In this document: positions 27,593 through 36,524 of the stretch, piece after piece
How positions within the stretch are numbered: position 1 is the stretch's first letter
How the letters are laid out: each line of letters starts with the position of its first letter
Assembly (NCBI RefSeq): GCF_001904615.1
Contig: NZ_MRBY01000004.1
Span: 50,665-114,664, forward strand
Source: [Limnothrix rosea] IAM M-220
GTDB taxonomy: Bacteria > Cyanobacteriota > Cyanobacteriia > Cyanobacteriales > MRBY01
Direction: 5' to 3'
Length of the DNA stretch: 64,000 nucleotides
Notes under the pieces: model-generated
Told to the model about the DNA's origin: nothing
The model's input: the letters and a program-made list of their open reading frames with translations, nothing else
The model's database searches: none
Made by a program: the position numbers and the translations under genes

Positions 27593-29467
27593 ATGACCAC
27601 GCTTCTCCAAGGACCACTACTAAAAGAACCAGAACGGCTACAACAACGGCTGAAAGAGATTCCGGCGGAACCCGGCGTGTATTTCATGCATAGTCGTCGT
27701 GGGGATATTTTGTATATTGGCAAATCGAAGGTCTTGCGCAATCGGGTACGGTCATATTTTCGCAAGTCTCGAACTCACAGCCCGCGCATTGAAATGATGG
27801 TGCAGCAGGTGGCAGAAATTGAGTTTATTGTTACCGACACCGAAGCAGAAGCTTTAGCCCTTGAGGCAAATCTCATCAAGCAACACCAGCCTTACTACAA
27901 TGTTCTGCTGAAAGACGACAAGAAATATCCCTACGTTTGCATCACTTGGTCAGAGGAATATCCCCGCTTTTTTGTGACTCGTAAACGTCACCTCGGAAAT
28001 AAGGGCGATCGCTACTATGGACCCTACGTCGATAGTCGATTGTTGCGGTATACCTTGGGTTTGATGAAACGGGTTTTTCCGCTACGACAGAGACGCAAAC
28101 CGTTATTTAAAAATCGCACTTGTCTAAATTACGATATTGGCCGCTGTCCGGGAGTGTGTCAGAAAATTGTGTCGCCGGAGGAATATCGCCAAACGGTACA
28201 AAAGGTGGCAATGGTCTTTCAGGGGCGTAGCAATGAGCTGGTTGAAACCCTCACGGAACAAATGATGCTAGCGGCGGAAAATGAACGATTTGAAAAAGCG
28301 GCGCAACTGCGGGATCAAATTAAAGCGATTAGTGCCCTCAATGCCGACCAAAAAGTAAGTTTGCCGGATGATCGAGTCTCAAGAGATGCGATCGCCCTCG
28401 CAGCAGATGATCACCATTGTGCAATCCAGTTATTTCAAGTGAGAGCGGGTCGATTAGTAGGGCGATTGGGATTTTTTACGGAGCTACCCGAAAATCTTGG
28501 CGATGATCGCGAAGTTGAGTACGGCAAAATTTTGCAACATGTCCTCGAAAATCATTATGCCAATGTCGATGGGATAGAAATCCCGTCCGAAATTCTGGTG
28601 CAATATCCCCTCCGAGATCAGGAATGGCTGGCTGGATTTTTGGGCGATCGCCGTAATTCTAAAGTGCAAATCATTCAACCGCAGCGACAGCTAAAAGCCG
28701 ATTTAATCGCGATGGTGGAGCGCAATGCCCAGCACGAATTAAGTCGTACCCAACGGGCAGCGGCTCGCAACCTCGAAGCGATGGAAGATTTAGCGACATT
28801 ACTGGATCTGCCAGAATTGCCCAAGCGCATCGAAGGCTATGATATTTCCCATATTCAGGGTTCCAATGCGGTGGCTTCCCAGGTTGTATTCATTGACGGT
28901 GTGCCAGCCAAACAAGAGTATCGCCGCTACAACATCAAAAATCCGGATATCCATATCGGGCGTTCTGATGACTTTGCAAGTATGGCGGAAGTGTTGCGTC
29001 GTCGGTTTCGCAAGGGAATTACCAAAGATGCCCCAGATCTGATCATGATTGACGGTGGTAAAGGTCAACTATCGTCGGTGATGAAAGTGATGGAAGACCT
29101 CGATCTCGTCGATAAACTCAATATTGTCAGTCTTGCAAAAAAACAAGAGCAAGTTTATTTTCCCTACGAATCTGAACCCATCAAAAGCAACAAAGAACAA
29201 CCCGGCATCCAATTGCTGCGCCGTGTGCGAGACGAATCCCACCGTTTTGCCGTCAGTTTCCATCGTCAAAAACGCATGAAATCCAGTCGGCGATCGCAGC
29301 TCGATGATATTCCGGGTCTAGGACACCACCGCAAAAAACTTCTACTCGCCCATTTCCATTCCCTTGACTATCTCCGCGAAGCTAAACCGGCTCAAATTGC
29401 GGAAGTTAAAGGAATCGGCGATCGTTTAGCCGAAGATATTTACAGCTATTTCCATCCGAAAAATTAG
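27593..29467 (+). CDS. uvrC: Excinuclease ABC subunit C
   Basis: This 624-aa protein makes the two incisions of nucleotide excision repair together with UvrA and UvrB. The N-terminal GIY-YIG nuclease domain reads [20 protein letters not shown] near residues 27-47. The UvrB-interacting UVR motif ([18 protein letters not shown]) lies near residues 230-247. The RNase H-like C-terminal nuclease domain has [20 protein letters not shown] and [13 protein letters not shown]. Helix-hairpin-helix motifs ([30 protein letters not shown]) end the protein. Length is normal. The ATG at 27593 gives MTTLLQG. Confidence 0.98.
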   Translation: MTTLLQGPLLKEPERLQQRLKEIPAEPGVYFMHSRRGDILYIGKSKVLRNRVRSYFRKSRTHSPRIEMMVQQVAEIEFIVTDTEAEALALEANLIKQHQPYYNVLLKDDKKYPYVCITWSEEYPRFFVTRKRHLGNKGDRYYGPYVDSRLLRYTLGLMKRVFPLRQRRKPLFKNRTCLNYDIGRCPGVCQKIVSPEEYRQTVQKVAMVFQGRSNELVETLTEQMMLAAENERFEKAAQLRDQIKAISALNADQKVSLPDDRVSRDAIALAADDHHCAIQLFQVRAGRLVGRLGFFTELPENLGDDREVEYGKILQHVLENHYANVDGIEIPSEILVQYPLRDQEWLAGFLGDRRNSKVQIIQPQRQLKADLIAMVERNAQHELSRTQRAAARNLEAMEDLATLLDLPELPKRIEGYDISHIQGSNAVASQVVFIDGVPAKQEYRRYNIKNPDIHIGRSDDFASMAEVLRRRFRKGITKDAPDLIMIDGGKGQLSSVMKVMEDLDLVDKLNIVSLAKKQEQVYFPYESEPIKSNKEQPGIQLLRRVRDESHRFAVSFHRQKRMKSSRRSQLDDIPGLGHHRKKLLLAHFHSLDYLREAKPAQIAEVKGIGDRLAEDIYSYFHPKN

Positions 29468-29824
29468 CTTATTCATCAATCAAAAATAGCGATCACATTT
29501 GTATAAAAATACTTTTGCAACAGATTAAAAATAACCGTAAAGACTTATGCCAATTCATAAAAGCTTTATCTGAAATAATCATGAGAGAAAAGCCCCAAAA
29601 CCTTACACAAAAAGCGATTAAGTCATTATTTTAAATGCAAACTTTATCTCCCCTTTAAGTCCAAAAAAGAATTTCTGGACAAATGAGCATTTTTATAGAT
29701 TATTTTGCGGATATAGATATCCCCAAGCTGGATCTACAGTTTAGATAAGTCCAAAAGCACTAATCAAAAAAAAGCTTTTCATGGGACTTTCGATAACTAT
29801 TCTTTCTCTATTTGGAGTCCAGCT
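29468..29824. other. Leader region of the 43-aa gene, with inverted repeats
   Basis: This gap after uvrC contains no larger gene. It carries several inverted repeats: GGATATAGATATCC at 29709-29722, and a larger structure described separately at 29747-29789. No terminator with a T-run was found directly after uvrC. Confidence 0.5.
29747..29789 (+). promoter_or_regulatory. Long bulged hairpin ahead of the 43-aa gene
   Basis: AAGTCC (29747-29752) pairs with GGACTT (29784-29789), and the directly adjoining AAAAGC (29753-29758) pairs with GCTTTT (29774-29779). A CATG bulge separates the two stems on the 3' side. The 12 pairs close a 15-nt A-rich loop. It ends 35 nt before the ATG at 29825 and would sit in the 5' leader of a transcript starting upstream. 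It has no T-run, so a terminator is unlikely. Confidence 0.5.
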
Positions 29825-29956
29825 ATGTTAGGTCAGCTAATTGCCGTTTTACAGCTTGCAGGTGTTTTCGCCACATTCCTCGGTGCATACATTTTCTTAC
29901 TTGAATATTTAATGCCTAGCAGTTCTGATAAGTTGCAGATCTCCACCGAAAAATAA
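29825..29956 (+). CDS. 43-aa single-helix membrane protein, unannotated type
   Basis: An ATG preceded seven bases earlier by GGAG (29814-29817) opens a 43-codon frame ending with TAA at 29956. The peptide has one hydrophobic helix of about 25 residues (MLGQLIAVLQLAGVFATFLG and on through AYIFLLEYL), then a short polar tail (PSSSDKLQISTEK). A strong terminator follows 29 nt after the stop. The whole unit, leader hairpin, ribosome binding site, helix and terminator, looks like a genuine small gene. It lies between uvrC and the convergent pntB. I do not recognise it. By shape it resembles the small membrane subunits of photosynthetic or NDH complexes, but no sequence motif ties it to one. Confidence 0.7.
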   Translation: MLGQLIAVLQLAGVFATFLGAYIFLLEYLMPSSSDKLQISTEK

Positions 29957-29985
29957 TCTCCGAATCAACTCAATCAATATAAAAA

Positions 29986-30016
29986 TCCCTCCTTCGCGAT
30001 GAAAGAGGGACTTGTT
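29986..30016 (+). terminator. Rho-independent terminator after the 43-aa gene
   Basis: TCCCTCCTTC (29986-29995) pairs with GAAAGAGGGA (30001-30010) with one mismatch around a 5-nt loop, followed by CTTGTTTT. In the opposite direction an A-rich stretch gives AAAA before the stem (TTTT on the minus strand), so it may also serve the convergent pntB transcript. Confidence 0.8.
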
Positions 30017-30053
30017 TTATCAACCGGCGGAATGAACCCAGGCTAAAAAAAGA

Positions 30054-31457
30054 CTAAAGTTCCTTCACTTCGGAAGAAATTTTCTCGACCATTTCCTTTG
30101 CACTGCCAAAGAGCATCATGGTCTTGTCTTTGAAGAACAATTCGTTCTGAACACCAGAGAAACCGGTATTCATACTGCGCTTAATGACGATTGTGGTCTT
30201 TGCTTTGTCCACTTCGAGGATGGGCATGCCGTAAATAGGACTGCCTTTGTCGTGGCGAGCCGCGGGATTGACTACATCGTTTGCACCGATAACCAGAGCC
30301 ACATCAGTGTTATCAAATTGAGTATTGATATCATCCATGTCGTAGAGCTGGTTGTAGGGCACATTCGCTTCAGCTAAGAGCACATTCATGTGACCGGGCA
30401 TCCGTCCCGCGACAGGGTGAATAGCGTATTTAACGTCAACGCCTTGCTTCTCTAGCATGTCTGCTAATTCTTTAACGGAATGTTGAGCCTGAGCGACGGC
30501 CATACCGTAACCGGGGATGATCACAACGCTGCGGGCATAGCCAAGCATCATGGCGCTTTCTTCGGCATCAACGCTCTTCACTGCGCCGTCGATATCTGCA
30601 CCTGCGCCGCCGCCTGCTGCTGCGCCGCTATCGCTACCAAAGCCTGCAAAGAGAACGTTGGTAATGGATCGGTTCATGGCTTTACACATGATCTGGGTGA
30701 GGATAATCCCGGATGCACCAACCAACGCACCAGCGATGATGAGCATATTGTTGCCGACGACGAAACCTGCGGCACTGGCTGCTAAACCGGAGTAGGAGTT
30801 GAGCAGGGAAATGACTACGGGCATATCGCCACCACCGATGGGGATCACGAAAAGTACACCCAAAATCAGGGAGATGCCGACGAGCACGAAGAAAATATTG
30901 GGATCGGGATTCAGGAAAAGATAAATGCTTCCGGTTAAAAAGCCGCCTAAAATCCCGAAATTGATGACTGTTTGTGCCGGAAATACGACGGGGCGACCGG
31001 GCATTATGCCTTGCAATTTTGCGAAGGCAATAAAGCTACCTGTGAGGGTAACGCCACCAATTAGAACGCCAAGAATGATGGTAATACTGGTGGTAATGCT
31101 GATATTTTCGCCGATGGTGAGTAAACGCCAAAATTCGGCGATCGCCACCAATGCAGAAGCCGCACCACCAAGACCATTAAATAAACCCACTAATTGGGGC
31201 ATATCGGTCATTTCGACTTTTTTCGCCGTGATCAGACCAATCACGGAACCGATGACGATCCCGCCGGCGATCATGCCGTAATTTAAAACCTGCTGATCGA
31301 GCAATGTTGCGACGACCGCAAGGAGCATGCCCACTGCCGCCAACTGATTACCGCGCCGGGCTGTGGCCGGAGAACCTAATTTTTTCAGACCGAGAATAAA
31401 CAGAGAGGCTGCCACAAGGTAGCTCAGCTCAATACCATTTGCTAGAACGCTATCCAT
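30054..31457 (-). CDS. pntB: NAD(P) transhydrogenase subunit beta
   Basis: This 467-aa subunit of the proton-translocating transhydrogenase has an N-terminal membrane domain of about nine helices (domain II) and a C-terminal NADP(H)-binding Rossmann domain (domain III) from about residue 290. The NADP site features GYGMAVAQAQHSVKEL, and ALVIGANDVVNPAARHD near the C-terminus is characteristic. The complex couples hydride transfer from NADH to NADP+ to proton flow, and in cyanobacteria it sits in the thylakoid membrane and supports NADPH supply at low light or mixotrophy. It is the third gene of the pnt operon, 4 nt after pntAB. Confidence 0.98.
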   Translation of the reverse strand: MDSVLANGIELSYLVAASLFILGLKKLGSPATARRGNQLAAVGMLLAVVATLLDQQVLNYGMIAGGIVIGSVIGLITAKKVEMTDMPQLVGLFNGLGGAASALVAIAEFWRLLTIGENISITTSITIILGVLIGGVTLTGSFIAFAKLQGIMPGRPVVFPAQTVINFGILGGFLTGSIYLFLNPDPNIFFVLVGISLILGVLFVIPIGGGDMPVVISLLNSYSGLAASAAGFVVGNNMLIIAGALVGASGIILTQIMCKAMNRSITNVLFAGFGSDSGAAAGGGAGADIDGAVKSVDAEESAMMLGYARSVVIIPGYGMAVAQAQHSVKELADMLEKQGVDVKYAIHPVAGRMPGHMNVLLAEANVPYNQLYDMDDINTQFDNTDVALVIGANDVVNPAARHDKGSPIYGMPILEVDKAKTTIVIKRSMNTGFSGVQNELFFKDKTMMLFGSAKEMVEKISSEVKEL

Positions 31458-31461
31458 TGAT

Positions 31462-31752
31462 TTATGCCTCCTTCTTCTTAAACATTTGCAGCATCCGGTC
31501 AGTCACAAGGAAGCCGCCCACAACGTTAATCGTTGCGAATACTACGGCGATCAGACCAAGAATGACGGTGAGGTTAAAGTTTTCGCCCCCGGATACGAGC
31601 AGCGCACCGACGACAGCAATACCAGAAATGGCGTTAGCGCCGGACATTAAAGGCGTATGGAGGGTGGGTGGCACTTTGTTGATAAGCTCAAAGCCCACAA
31701 AGGAAGCCAGCACGAATACAAACAGACTACTAAGCAGCGTTGCTGTGGTCAT
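31462..31752 (-). CDS. NAD(P) transhydrogenase subunit alpha, membrane part (PntAB)
   Basis: This 96-aa protein is the small membrane segment of the alpha subunit, which in Escherichia coli is fused to the NAD-binding part and in cyanobacteria is separate. It has three or four hydrophobic helices (LFVFVLASFVGFELINKV, GLIAVVFATINVVGGFLVTD) and the conserved PPTLHTPLMSGANAISGIA. It forms part of domain II with PntB. It lies 61 nt after pntAA and 4 nt before pntB. Confidence 0.96.
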   Translation of the reverse strand: MTTATLLSSLFVFVLASFVGFELINKVPPTLHTPLMSGANAISGIAVVGALLVSGGENFNLTVILGLIAVVFATINVVGGFLVTDRMLQMFKKKEA

Positions 31753-31813
31753 GAACAGTAATAACTCCTGTTGAAATTGAACAAATTTTTAGGATTGTTA
31801 AAGGCAAGTTGAT

Positions 31814-32959
31814 TTATGCGGTGACGGCGGTTTGGGCGATCGCCCCTTTGACGCGCTCATTGCGCACTTCCCCTTGGTGGGTGACACAAACAGAATCGAT
31901 AATGTCATCCTCAAAATCGAGATTAATCTCATTTTCGGGGATCAAAAGTTGCAACAATGTCGCCATATTCTTGGCAAACATTTGACTGGCATGGACAGAA
32001 ACCGTCGAGGGCAAATTAATCGGCGCAATAATTGTCACACCATGTACTTCCACATCGCGACCCGCGACACAACCTTCGCAGTTCCCGCCTTGTTCACCCG
32101 CCAAATCAACAATGACAGAACCCGGTTTCATCTCAGCGATCATCGGATCAGTAACCAATACAGGAGCACGTCTACCGGGCACTTGCGCCGTTGTGATCAC
32201 CACATCTGCTGTCGCCACATGCTTGGCAATTAATTCCTGACTCTTTTTCTTCGAGTCCTCAGAAACTTCCTTGGCATAGCCGCCAGCGGTAGCCGTTTCT
32301 TCATTGAGTTCTACCTCAACAAATTTTGCGCCAAGACTCTGGACTTCTTCCTTTACAGCGGGGCGAATATCAAATGCTTCAACCACTGCGCCCAAACGAC
32401 GGGCGGTGGCGATCGCCTGCAGACCAGCCACACCAGCACCAATAATGAAAACCTTCGCCGGCCGAATTGTGCCCGCTGCCGTCGTTAACATGGGGAAAAA
32501 CTTGGGGAGTGCCGCCGCCGCCATTAATACAGCCTTATAACCGGCCACACCCGCCTGGGAAGACAAAACATCCATACTTTGGGCACGACTAGTGCGAGGA
32601 ATCAACTCCATCCCAAGAGCCGTGATTTTTTTCTCCGCAAGCTGCTGAATCACCTCAGGCTGCCCGAGAGGATTGAGCAGGCTGGCAAACATTGACTCCT
32701 CTGGCATGATGTCAATTTCTTCGCTGGTGGGGGGAGCCACCTTCACGAGAATGTCTGCATTTTGCCACACAGAAGGGCGATCGCTTTCCACCGTCGCCCC
32801 TGCTTGTTGATACGCTTCATCGGTACTCAGAGAAGCATTTCCAGCCCCAGATTCAACAACAATTTCCCAGCCCTTCTTAACGAGGCGAGAAACTTGATCC
32901 GGGGTCAGTGCAACTCGGTGTTCTCCGAGAACGCTTTCCCTAGCAACGGCAATTTTCAT
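31814..32959 (-). CDS. pntA: NAD(P) transhydrogenase subunit alpha, NAD-binding part (PntAA)
   Basis: This 381-aa protein is domain I of the transhydrogenase, the NAD(H)-binding portion. The fold is shared with alanine dehydrogenase. Diagnostic segments are MKIAVARESVLGEHRVALTP at the start, RAQSMDVLSSQAGVAGYKAV, and the nucleotide loop VFIIGAGVAGLQAIATARRLG, followed by AFDIRPAVKEEV. It is the first gene of pntAA-pntAB-pntB on the minus strand. The reading frame begins 301 nt from the divergent exported protein gene. Confidence 0.97.
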   Translation of the reverse strand: MKIAVARESVLGEHRVALTPDQVSRLVKKGWEIVVESGAGNASLSTDEAYQQAGATVESDRPSVWQNADILVKVAPPTSEEIDIMPEESMFASLLNPLGQPEVIQQLAEKKITALGMELIPRTSRAQSMDVLSSQAGVAGYKAVLMAAAALPKFFPMLTTAAGTIRPAKVFIIGAGVAGLQAIATARRLGAVVEAFDIRPAVKEEVQSLGAKFVEVELNEETATAGGYAKEVSEDSKKKSQELIAKHVATADVVITTAQVPGRRAPVLVTDPMIAEMKPGSVIVDLAGEQGGNCEGCVAGRDVEVHGVTIIAPINLPSTVSVHASQMFAKNMATLLQLLIPENEINLDFEDDIIDSVCVTHQGEVRNERVKGAIAQTAVTA

Positions 32960-33260
32960 AGAAACTCCTTGAATGAGACAATAGCTGGGACACTGATGAG
33001 AAATATGTGGAGAAACTCAGTTACAACAGACAGAAAACCGAGGCCGCATCACCGATTCTCAACCACAGGACACCGTATTTCCCGTCTGTTCGCAGTGTAG
33101 AACCATCCTTTTGGAGAATGGGACTGTCTGTAATGTGTCTTATCAGTTTTTGTAAATCTCTGTTGCGTGGGCACTTCTTTGTCTGAATTTCGTCAAAAGA
33201 GTTGCTGAAAATGCAAACTTTAGTCACAATCGGTAACAGATTTTGAAGGCTGTCTCCCCT

Positions 33261-34049
33261 ATGCAACTCCTCCGCTCCTCCCTTTCTCAACTGGCGATCG
33301 CCACTACTTTATTAGGCTCCACATGGGCGATCGCTCCCCAAGTCGTTGAAGCCCGCCAACCTTGCGGTTCTTTTACCATTAATTGGGGGGGCACAGTCCG
33401 CCAAAGCGATATCCTCAGCTGTGCAGTGGAGTGGAATTCTGGCGCAGGGCGCAGCGATCGCTATTACCTAGACATCAAAAAAAGTAAAATCTCTGACAAC
33501 TTCCGCACCTTCGAATTGAGCTTTCCCAAAGAATTTGACGGCGAAGTAAACGACGAAAAAATTCGAGTCCGCGTTAATGGCAAAGAAGTAGAACTAGTCA
33601 CAGAAGAAACCACATGGGATCCCATCGCCGCCCCAATTTTGAGTAATGCCCAACGCACAAGTGATGCCGTGGCCAATATTGAAAACGCCGCCGCACCACA
33701 ATCCCGCAATACAGGCGGTGAATTAGTCATTGACGAAAATGGCAATTTGGTTTTTGTTACCGACGCTGATATCGCAGAACAACAGGCGATCGCCCTAGAA
33801 GAAGCCAATGTAGACATAATGCCCAGCGAAGCCGAACCCGAAGCACAAGAAGACGACGAGCCCCGTAGCCGTTCCCTCTTTATCACCTTGGCCGAACCCC
33901 TAGAAGAAGAAAGCGAAGTCGAAATTATCCTTGACGATGTCGACAACCCCTCTAGCGGTGGCATGTATCTCGTCACAGCCTTTGCCCGTAGCCAAGGCGC
34001 TCCCCTACCAAGTCGTCTTGGCGCTTGGTTTATTGACGTTGACTTCTAA
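33261..34049 (+). CDS. Exported protein, DUF2808-like
   Basis: This protein, 262 aa from the ATG chosen at 33261, begins with a signal peptide (MQLLRSSLSQLAIATTLLGS to VEA). An upstream TTG would add six residues and is less likely. The mature part is a beta-rich periplasmic or surface domain with an acidic region (about residues 165-225). The end, NPSSGGMYLVTAFARSQ, recalls the DUF2808 family of cyanobacterial periplasmic proteins, but the match is loose. The function is unknown. It is divergent from the pnt operon with 301 nt between, a stretch in which no other gene is seen. Confidence 0.75.
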   Translation: MQLLRSSLSQLAIATTLLGSTWAIAPQVVEARQPCGSFTINWGGTVRQSDILSCAVEWNSGAGRSDRYYLDIKKSKISDNFRTFELSFPKEFDGEVNDEKIRVRVNGKEVELVTEETTWDPIAAPILSNAQRTSDAVANIENAAAPQSRNTGGELVIDENGNLVFVTDADIAEQQAIALEEANVDIMPSEAEPEAQEDDEPRSRSLFITLAEPLEEESEVEIILDDVDNPSSGGMYLVTAFARSQGAPLPSRLGAWFIDVDF

Positions 34050-34151
34050 TAAAATTTTGGAGTTACATTGCCATTAGATCACCAAGCAATATGATGTCAG
34101 CCTAATCTCACAAAAAAAAGCAAAAGCTTTTAGCAAACTTGACATCAAAGG

Positions 34152-34157
34152 TATAAT
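34152..34157 (+). promoter_or_regulatory. Candidate -10 element of the rpmH promoter
   Basis: A consensus TATAAT lies 99 nt upstream of rpmH. A perfect TTGACA is present at 34139-34144, but only 7 nt separate them, too short to be used together. The -10 is therefore proposed alone; a DnaA-box-like TGTGGAAAA at 34176-34184 lies just downstream. Confidence 0.4.
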
Positions 34158-34255
34158 GGCAAGCTGTCGCTTTTATGTGGAAAACTAGAACTACAAGATT
34201 AGCCGACACCTACACCGAACCAATCATCAAGAAATTAAGGAGGACTTCGTAAGTT

Positions 34256-34393
34256 ATGACTAAGCGAACCCTAGGCGGTACAGTCCGCAAACAAAAGAGA
34301 ACATCCGGCTTCCGTGCTCGTATGCGTAGCCATACCGGCAAAAACGTTATTCGGGCGCGCCGCAAAAAAGGTCGTCATCGTCTCAGCGTCTAA
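34256..34393 (+). CDS. rpmH: 50S ribosomal protein L34
   Basis: This 45-aa, very basic protein is ribosomal protein L34, a component of the large subunit. It reads [20 protein letters not shown] and ends [10 protein letters not shown], the family C-terminus. A strong ribosome binding site, AAGGAGG at 34237-34243, precedes the ATG by twelve bases. It is the first gene of the rpmH-rnpA block that is conserved in most bacteria. Confidence 0.99.
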   Translation: MTKRTLGGTVRKQKRTSGFRARMRSHTGKNVIRARRKKGRHRLSV

Positions 34394-34457
34394 TCGCACT
34401 AAATAGAATCATTTATTTTAGTGGGGGGACAAAAAGCGTCTCCTTCACTCAGTTTTT

Positions 34458-34814
34458 GTGGGACTTCCGAAAGCACATCGGCTTAAAAATTGGCGAGATT
34501 TCCGAACAGTTTATAAACAAGGCAAGCGGTTTCACGGTCAGCAGCTCGTTTTAATTGTTCACCAAACGACTCTTGCCAAACAACCAACTCAAATTGGCAT
34601 TAGCATTAGCCGAAAAGTAAGCAAAAAGGCCGTGGTTCGTAATAAAATCAAGCGCCGCCTCCGCCATATTTGCCGACTGTTTTTACCCAACATGAAGCAC
34701 CATTGGCAAGTGATCATCATTGTGCGTTCGGACGCCGCGAAATGCGAATATGAAGATTTTTTGCGAGAATTAAAACAGTTATTGATAAAAGCCGAGGTGC
34801 TTTATGGGCATTAA
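34458..34814 (+). CDS. rnpA: Ribonuclease P protein component
   Basis: This 118-aa basic protein assists the RNase P RNA in removing 5' leaders from pre-tRNAs. The start is GTG at 34458, giving MGLPKAHRLKNWRDFRTVY. The family RNR signature is SKKAVVRNKIKRRLRHICR, and the second conserved segment is IGISISRKVSK. It follows rpmH after 64 nt and overlaps the next gene by 11 nt. Confidence 0.97.
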   Translation: MGLPKAHRLKNWRDFRTVYKQGKRFHGQQLVLIVHQTTLAKQPTQIGISISRKVSKKAVVRNKIKRRLRHICRLFLPNMKHHWQVIIIVRSDAAKCEYEDFLRELKQLLIKAEVLYGH

Positions 34815-35196
34815 AGAAGACGTTATCTATGAAGGTGGCCCCCATATTGGTGATCTAATCATCAGTATTTTGATGGGATTTACCTTGATTTTCCTCCCTC
34901 TAACCGTCGGGGCAGTTGTGCGAGCGCTCTGGCTACGTTACCGCATCACATCCCGTCGTATTTCTGTTACGGGGGGCTGGAATGGCCGTGATCGTACAGA
35001 TATTATTTACAGTGAAGTCCGTAAAGTTGCTAAGATTCCCCGTGGTCTGGGTTTGTATGGCGACCTCATTGTGACTCTCCAGGATGGTAGTCGTCTTGAG
35101 CTGCGCTCTATGCCAAAATTTCGTGAAATTTATGACCACATTGCCCAGAAAGCATCGGATCGCACTGGTGTTCCCATTGAGGCGATCGCCGCTTAA
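34804..35196 (+). CDS. PH domain-containing membrane protein
   Basis: This 130-aa protein begins with two hydrophobic helices (residues about 14-42) and then a bacterial PH domain of the bPH2 type (WLRYRITSRRISVTGGWNGR and RGLGLYGDLIVTLQDGSRLE). In cyanobacteria a gene of this kind lies between rnpA and yidC. The role is unknown; a function in membrane protein insertion or lipid contact is inferred from its neighbours only. It overlaps rnpA by 11 nt, so co-translation is likely. A strong terminator follows the gene. Confidence 0.9.
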   Translation: MGIKEDVIYEGGPHIGDLIISILMGFTLIFLPLTVGAVVRALWLRYRITSRRISVTGGWNGRDRTDIIYSEVRKVAKIPRGLGLYGDLIVTLQDGSRLELRSMPKFREIYDHIAQKASDRTGVPIEAIAA

Positions 35197-35233
35197 TTTC
35201 CAATTAAAATTGATTAATAACAAATAACTTGTA

Positions 35234-35279
35234 GGGGAATTACGACTCAAGCGACGGTAATTCCCCATCATTTTTTTTA
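35234..35279 (+). terminator. Rho-independent terminator after the PH-domain gene
   Basis: GGGGAATTAC (35234-35243) is the perfect complement of GTAATTCCCC (35257-35266), a 10-bp stem with a 13-nt loop. It is followed by ATCA and eight Ts. It separates rpmH-rnpA-PH from yidC, so yidC must have its own promoter or depend on readthrough. Confidence 0.9.
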
Positions 35280-35354
35280 TACGCCATTTAAAAACAGCAA
35301 CTAAAACACTTAAACTGGCATTATCAGCTCACAGTTAGACAAATAATCAGAAGC

Positions 35355-36515
35355 ATGGATTTTGGGATCGGATTTTTATCGAATAATGTGATGTTGCCAA
35401 TCCTAGATTTTTTCTATGGGATTGTGCCGAGTTACGGCTTTGCAATTATCGCCCTTACACTTGTCATTCGTTTTGCCGTGTATCCTCTAAGCGCAAAATC
35501 GATTCGCAGCATGAGACGCACGAAGATCACACAGCCGCTTATGCAGAAGCGTGTCAAGGAGATCCAAGAGCGCTACAAAAACGAACCTGCAAAGCAGCAG
35601 GAAGCGATGTCAGCCGTTTACAAAGAATTTGGGAATCCCCTCGCTGGTTGTCTGCCCATTCTTTTACAAATGCCGATTTTGTTTGCTCTGTTTGCGACGT
35701 TACGCGGCACACCCTTTGCCAATATTAACTACACTGCCAATATTCAAGTTCTCCCTAGCGAGAAAATGGAACAGGTACAGACTCAACCGACAACGGTTAA
35801 AACTCAAAATGTTTATTTTGATAGCAGCGTTCACTACCCCATTACCTTGTCTCTTCCTACGGGGAACAAAGTGGGTGTTGGTGAAGAGATTCAGCTGGCA
35901 CTACAGAGTAAAGAAGGCAGACCCTACAGTGCGATCGCCGCAGAATTTCCAGACAACGATGTACATCCTCAATTTGAAATTATTAAGGGTCAAGAACATC
36001 TACAGCTCAATGATGACGGTAGCTTGATTGCTTTAGAGCCGGGTGATGCAACGGTACAGGTTACAATCCCTGGTATCGCAGCAGATAACGGTTTCTTGTT
36101 TATCGAAGCCCTCGGCCGTATTGGTGTGAAAGGTGAAGATGGCATCCACTGGGACATCCTTGGAATGGTGTTATTCTTCGGTGTGAGCTTGTACATTAAC
36201 CAGACTATTTCTGGTGGCGCGCAGCAATCTGATGCTGGCGGCGATGAGAAAGCCCAAGCTCAACAGGCAGTTAATAAGGTGACCCCTCTCATCTTTTCCG
36301 GGATGTTTTTATTCTTCCCCCTTCCGGCTGGTGTATTGATGTACATGACGATCGCCAATGCTTTCCAAACGGTACAGACTTTTATTTTGACGAAGGAACC
36401 CCTTCCCGAAAATCTCCAGAAGCTCCTTGATGAGCAAGAAAAAGCCAATAAGGGTCGCGAGACTTTACCCTTTGAGCGCAAAGGCTCCAAACGCAAAGAA
36501 AAGACGTCAGGATAA
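35355..36515 (+). CDS. yidC: Membrane protein insertase YidC/Oxa1/Alb3
   Basis: This 386-aa insertase places proteins into the cytoplasmic and thylakoid membranes. The core has helices with [19 protein letters not shown], the coiled cytosolic region ending [20 protein letters not shown], and the later helices [15 protein letters not shown] and [20 protein letters not shown]. Between the second and third helices there is an extra-cytosolic insert of about 130 residues. Part of it ([15 protein letters not shown] and the preceding segment) looks like a bacterial Ig-like (Big_2) fold. This insert is seen in cyanobacterial homologues. The basic C-terminal tail ([13 protein letters not shown]) may contact ribosomes. 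It precedes a KH/R3H protein gene by 9 nt. Confidence 0.97.
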   Translation: MDFGIGFLSNNVMLPILDFFYGIVPSYGFAIIALTLVIRFAVYPLSAKSIRSMRRTKITQPLMQKRVKEIQERYKNEPAKQQEAMSAVYKEFGNPLAGCLPILLQMPILFALFATLRGTPFANINYTANIQVLPSEKMEQVQTQPTTVKTQNVYFDSSVHYPITLSLPTGNKVGVGEEIQLALQSKEGRPYSAIAAEFPDNDVHPQFEIIKGQEHLQLNDDGSLIALEPGDATVQVTIPGIAADNGFLFIEALGRIGVKGEDGIHWDILGMVLFFGVSLYINQTISGGAQQSDAGGDEKAQAQQAVNKVTPLIFSGMFLFFPLPAGVLMYMTIANAFQTVQTFILTKEPLPENLQKLLDEQEKANKGRETLPFERKGSKRKEKTSG

Positions 36516-36524
36516 ATTTGAGAA

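Noticed and set aside
34139..34157. TTGACA plus TATAAT as one sigma-70 promoter
   Set aside because: The 7-nt spacing cannot be used by a normal sigma-70 holoenzyme; only the -10 was kept.
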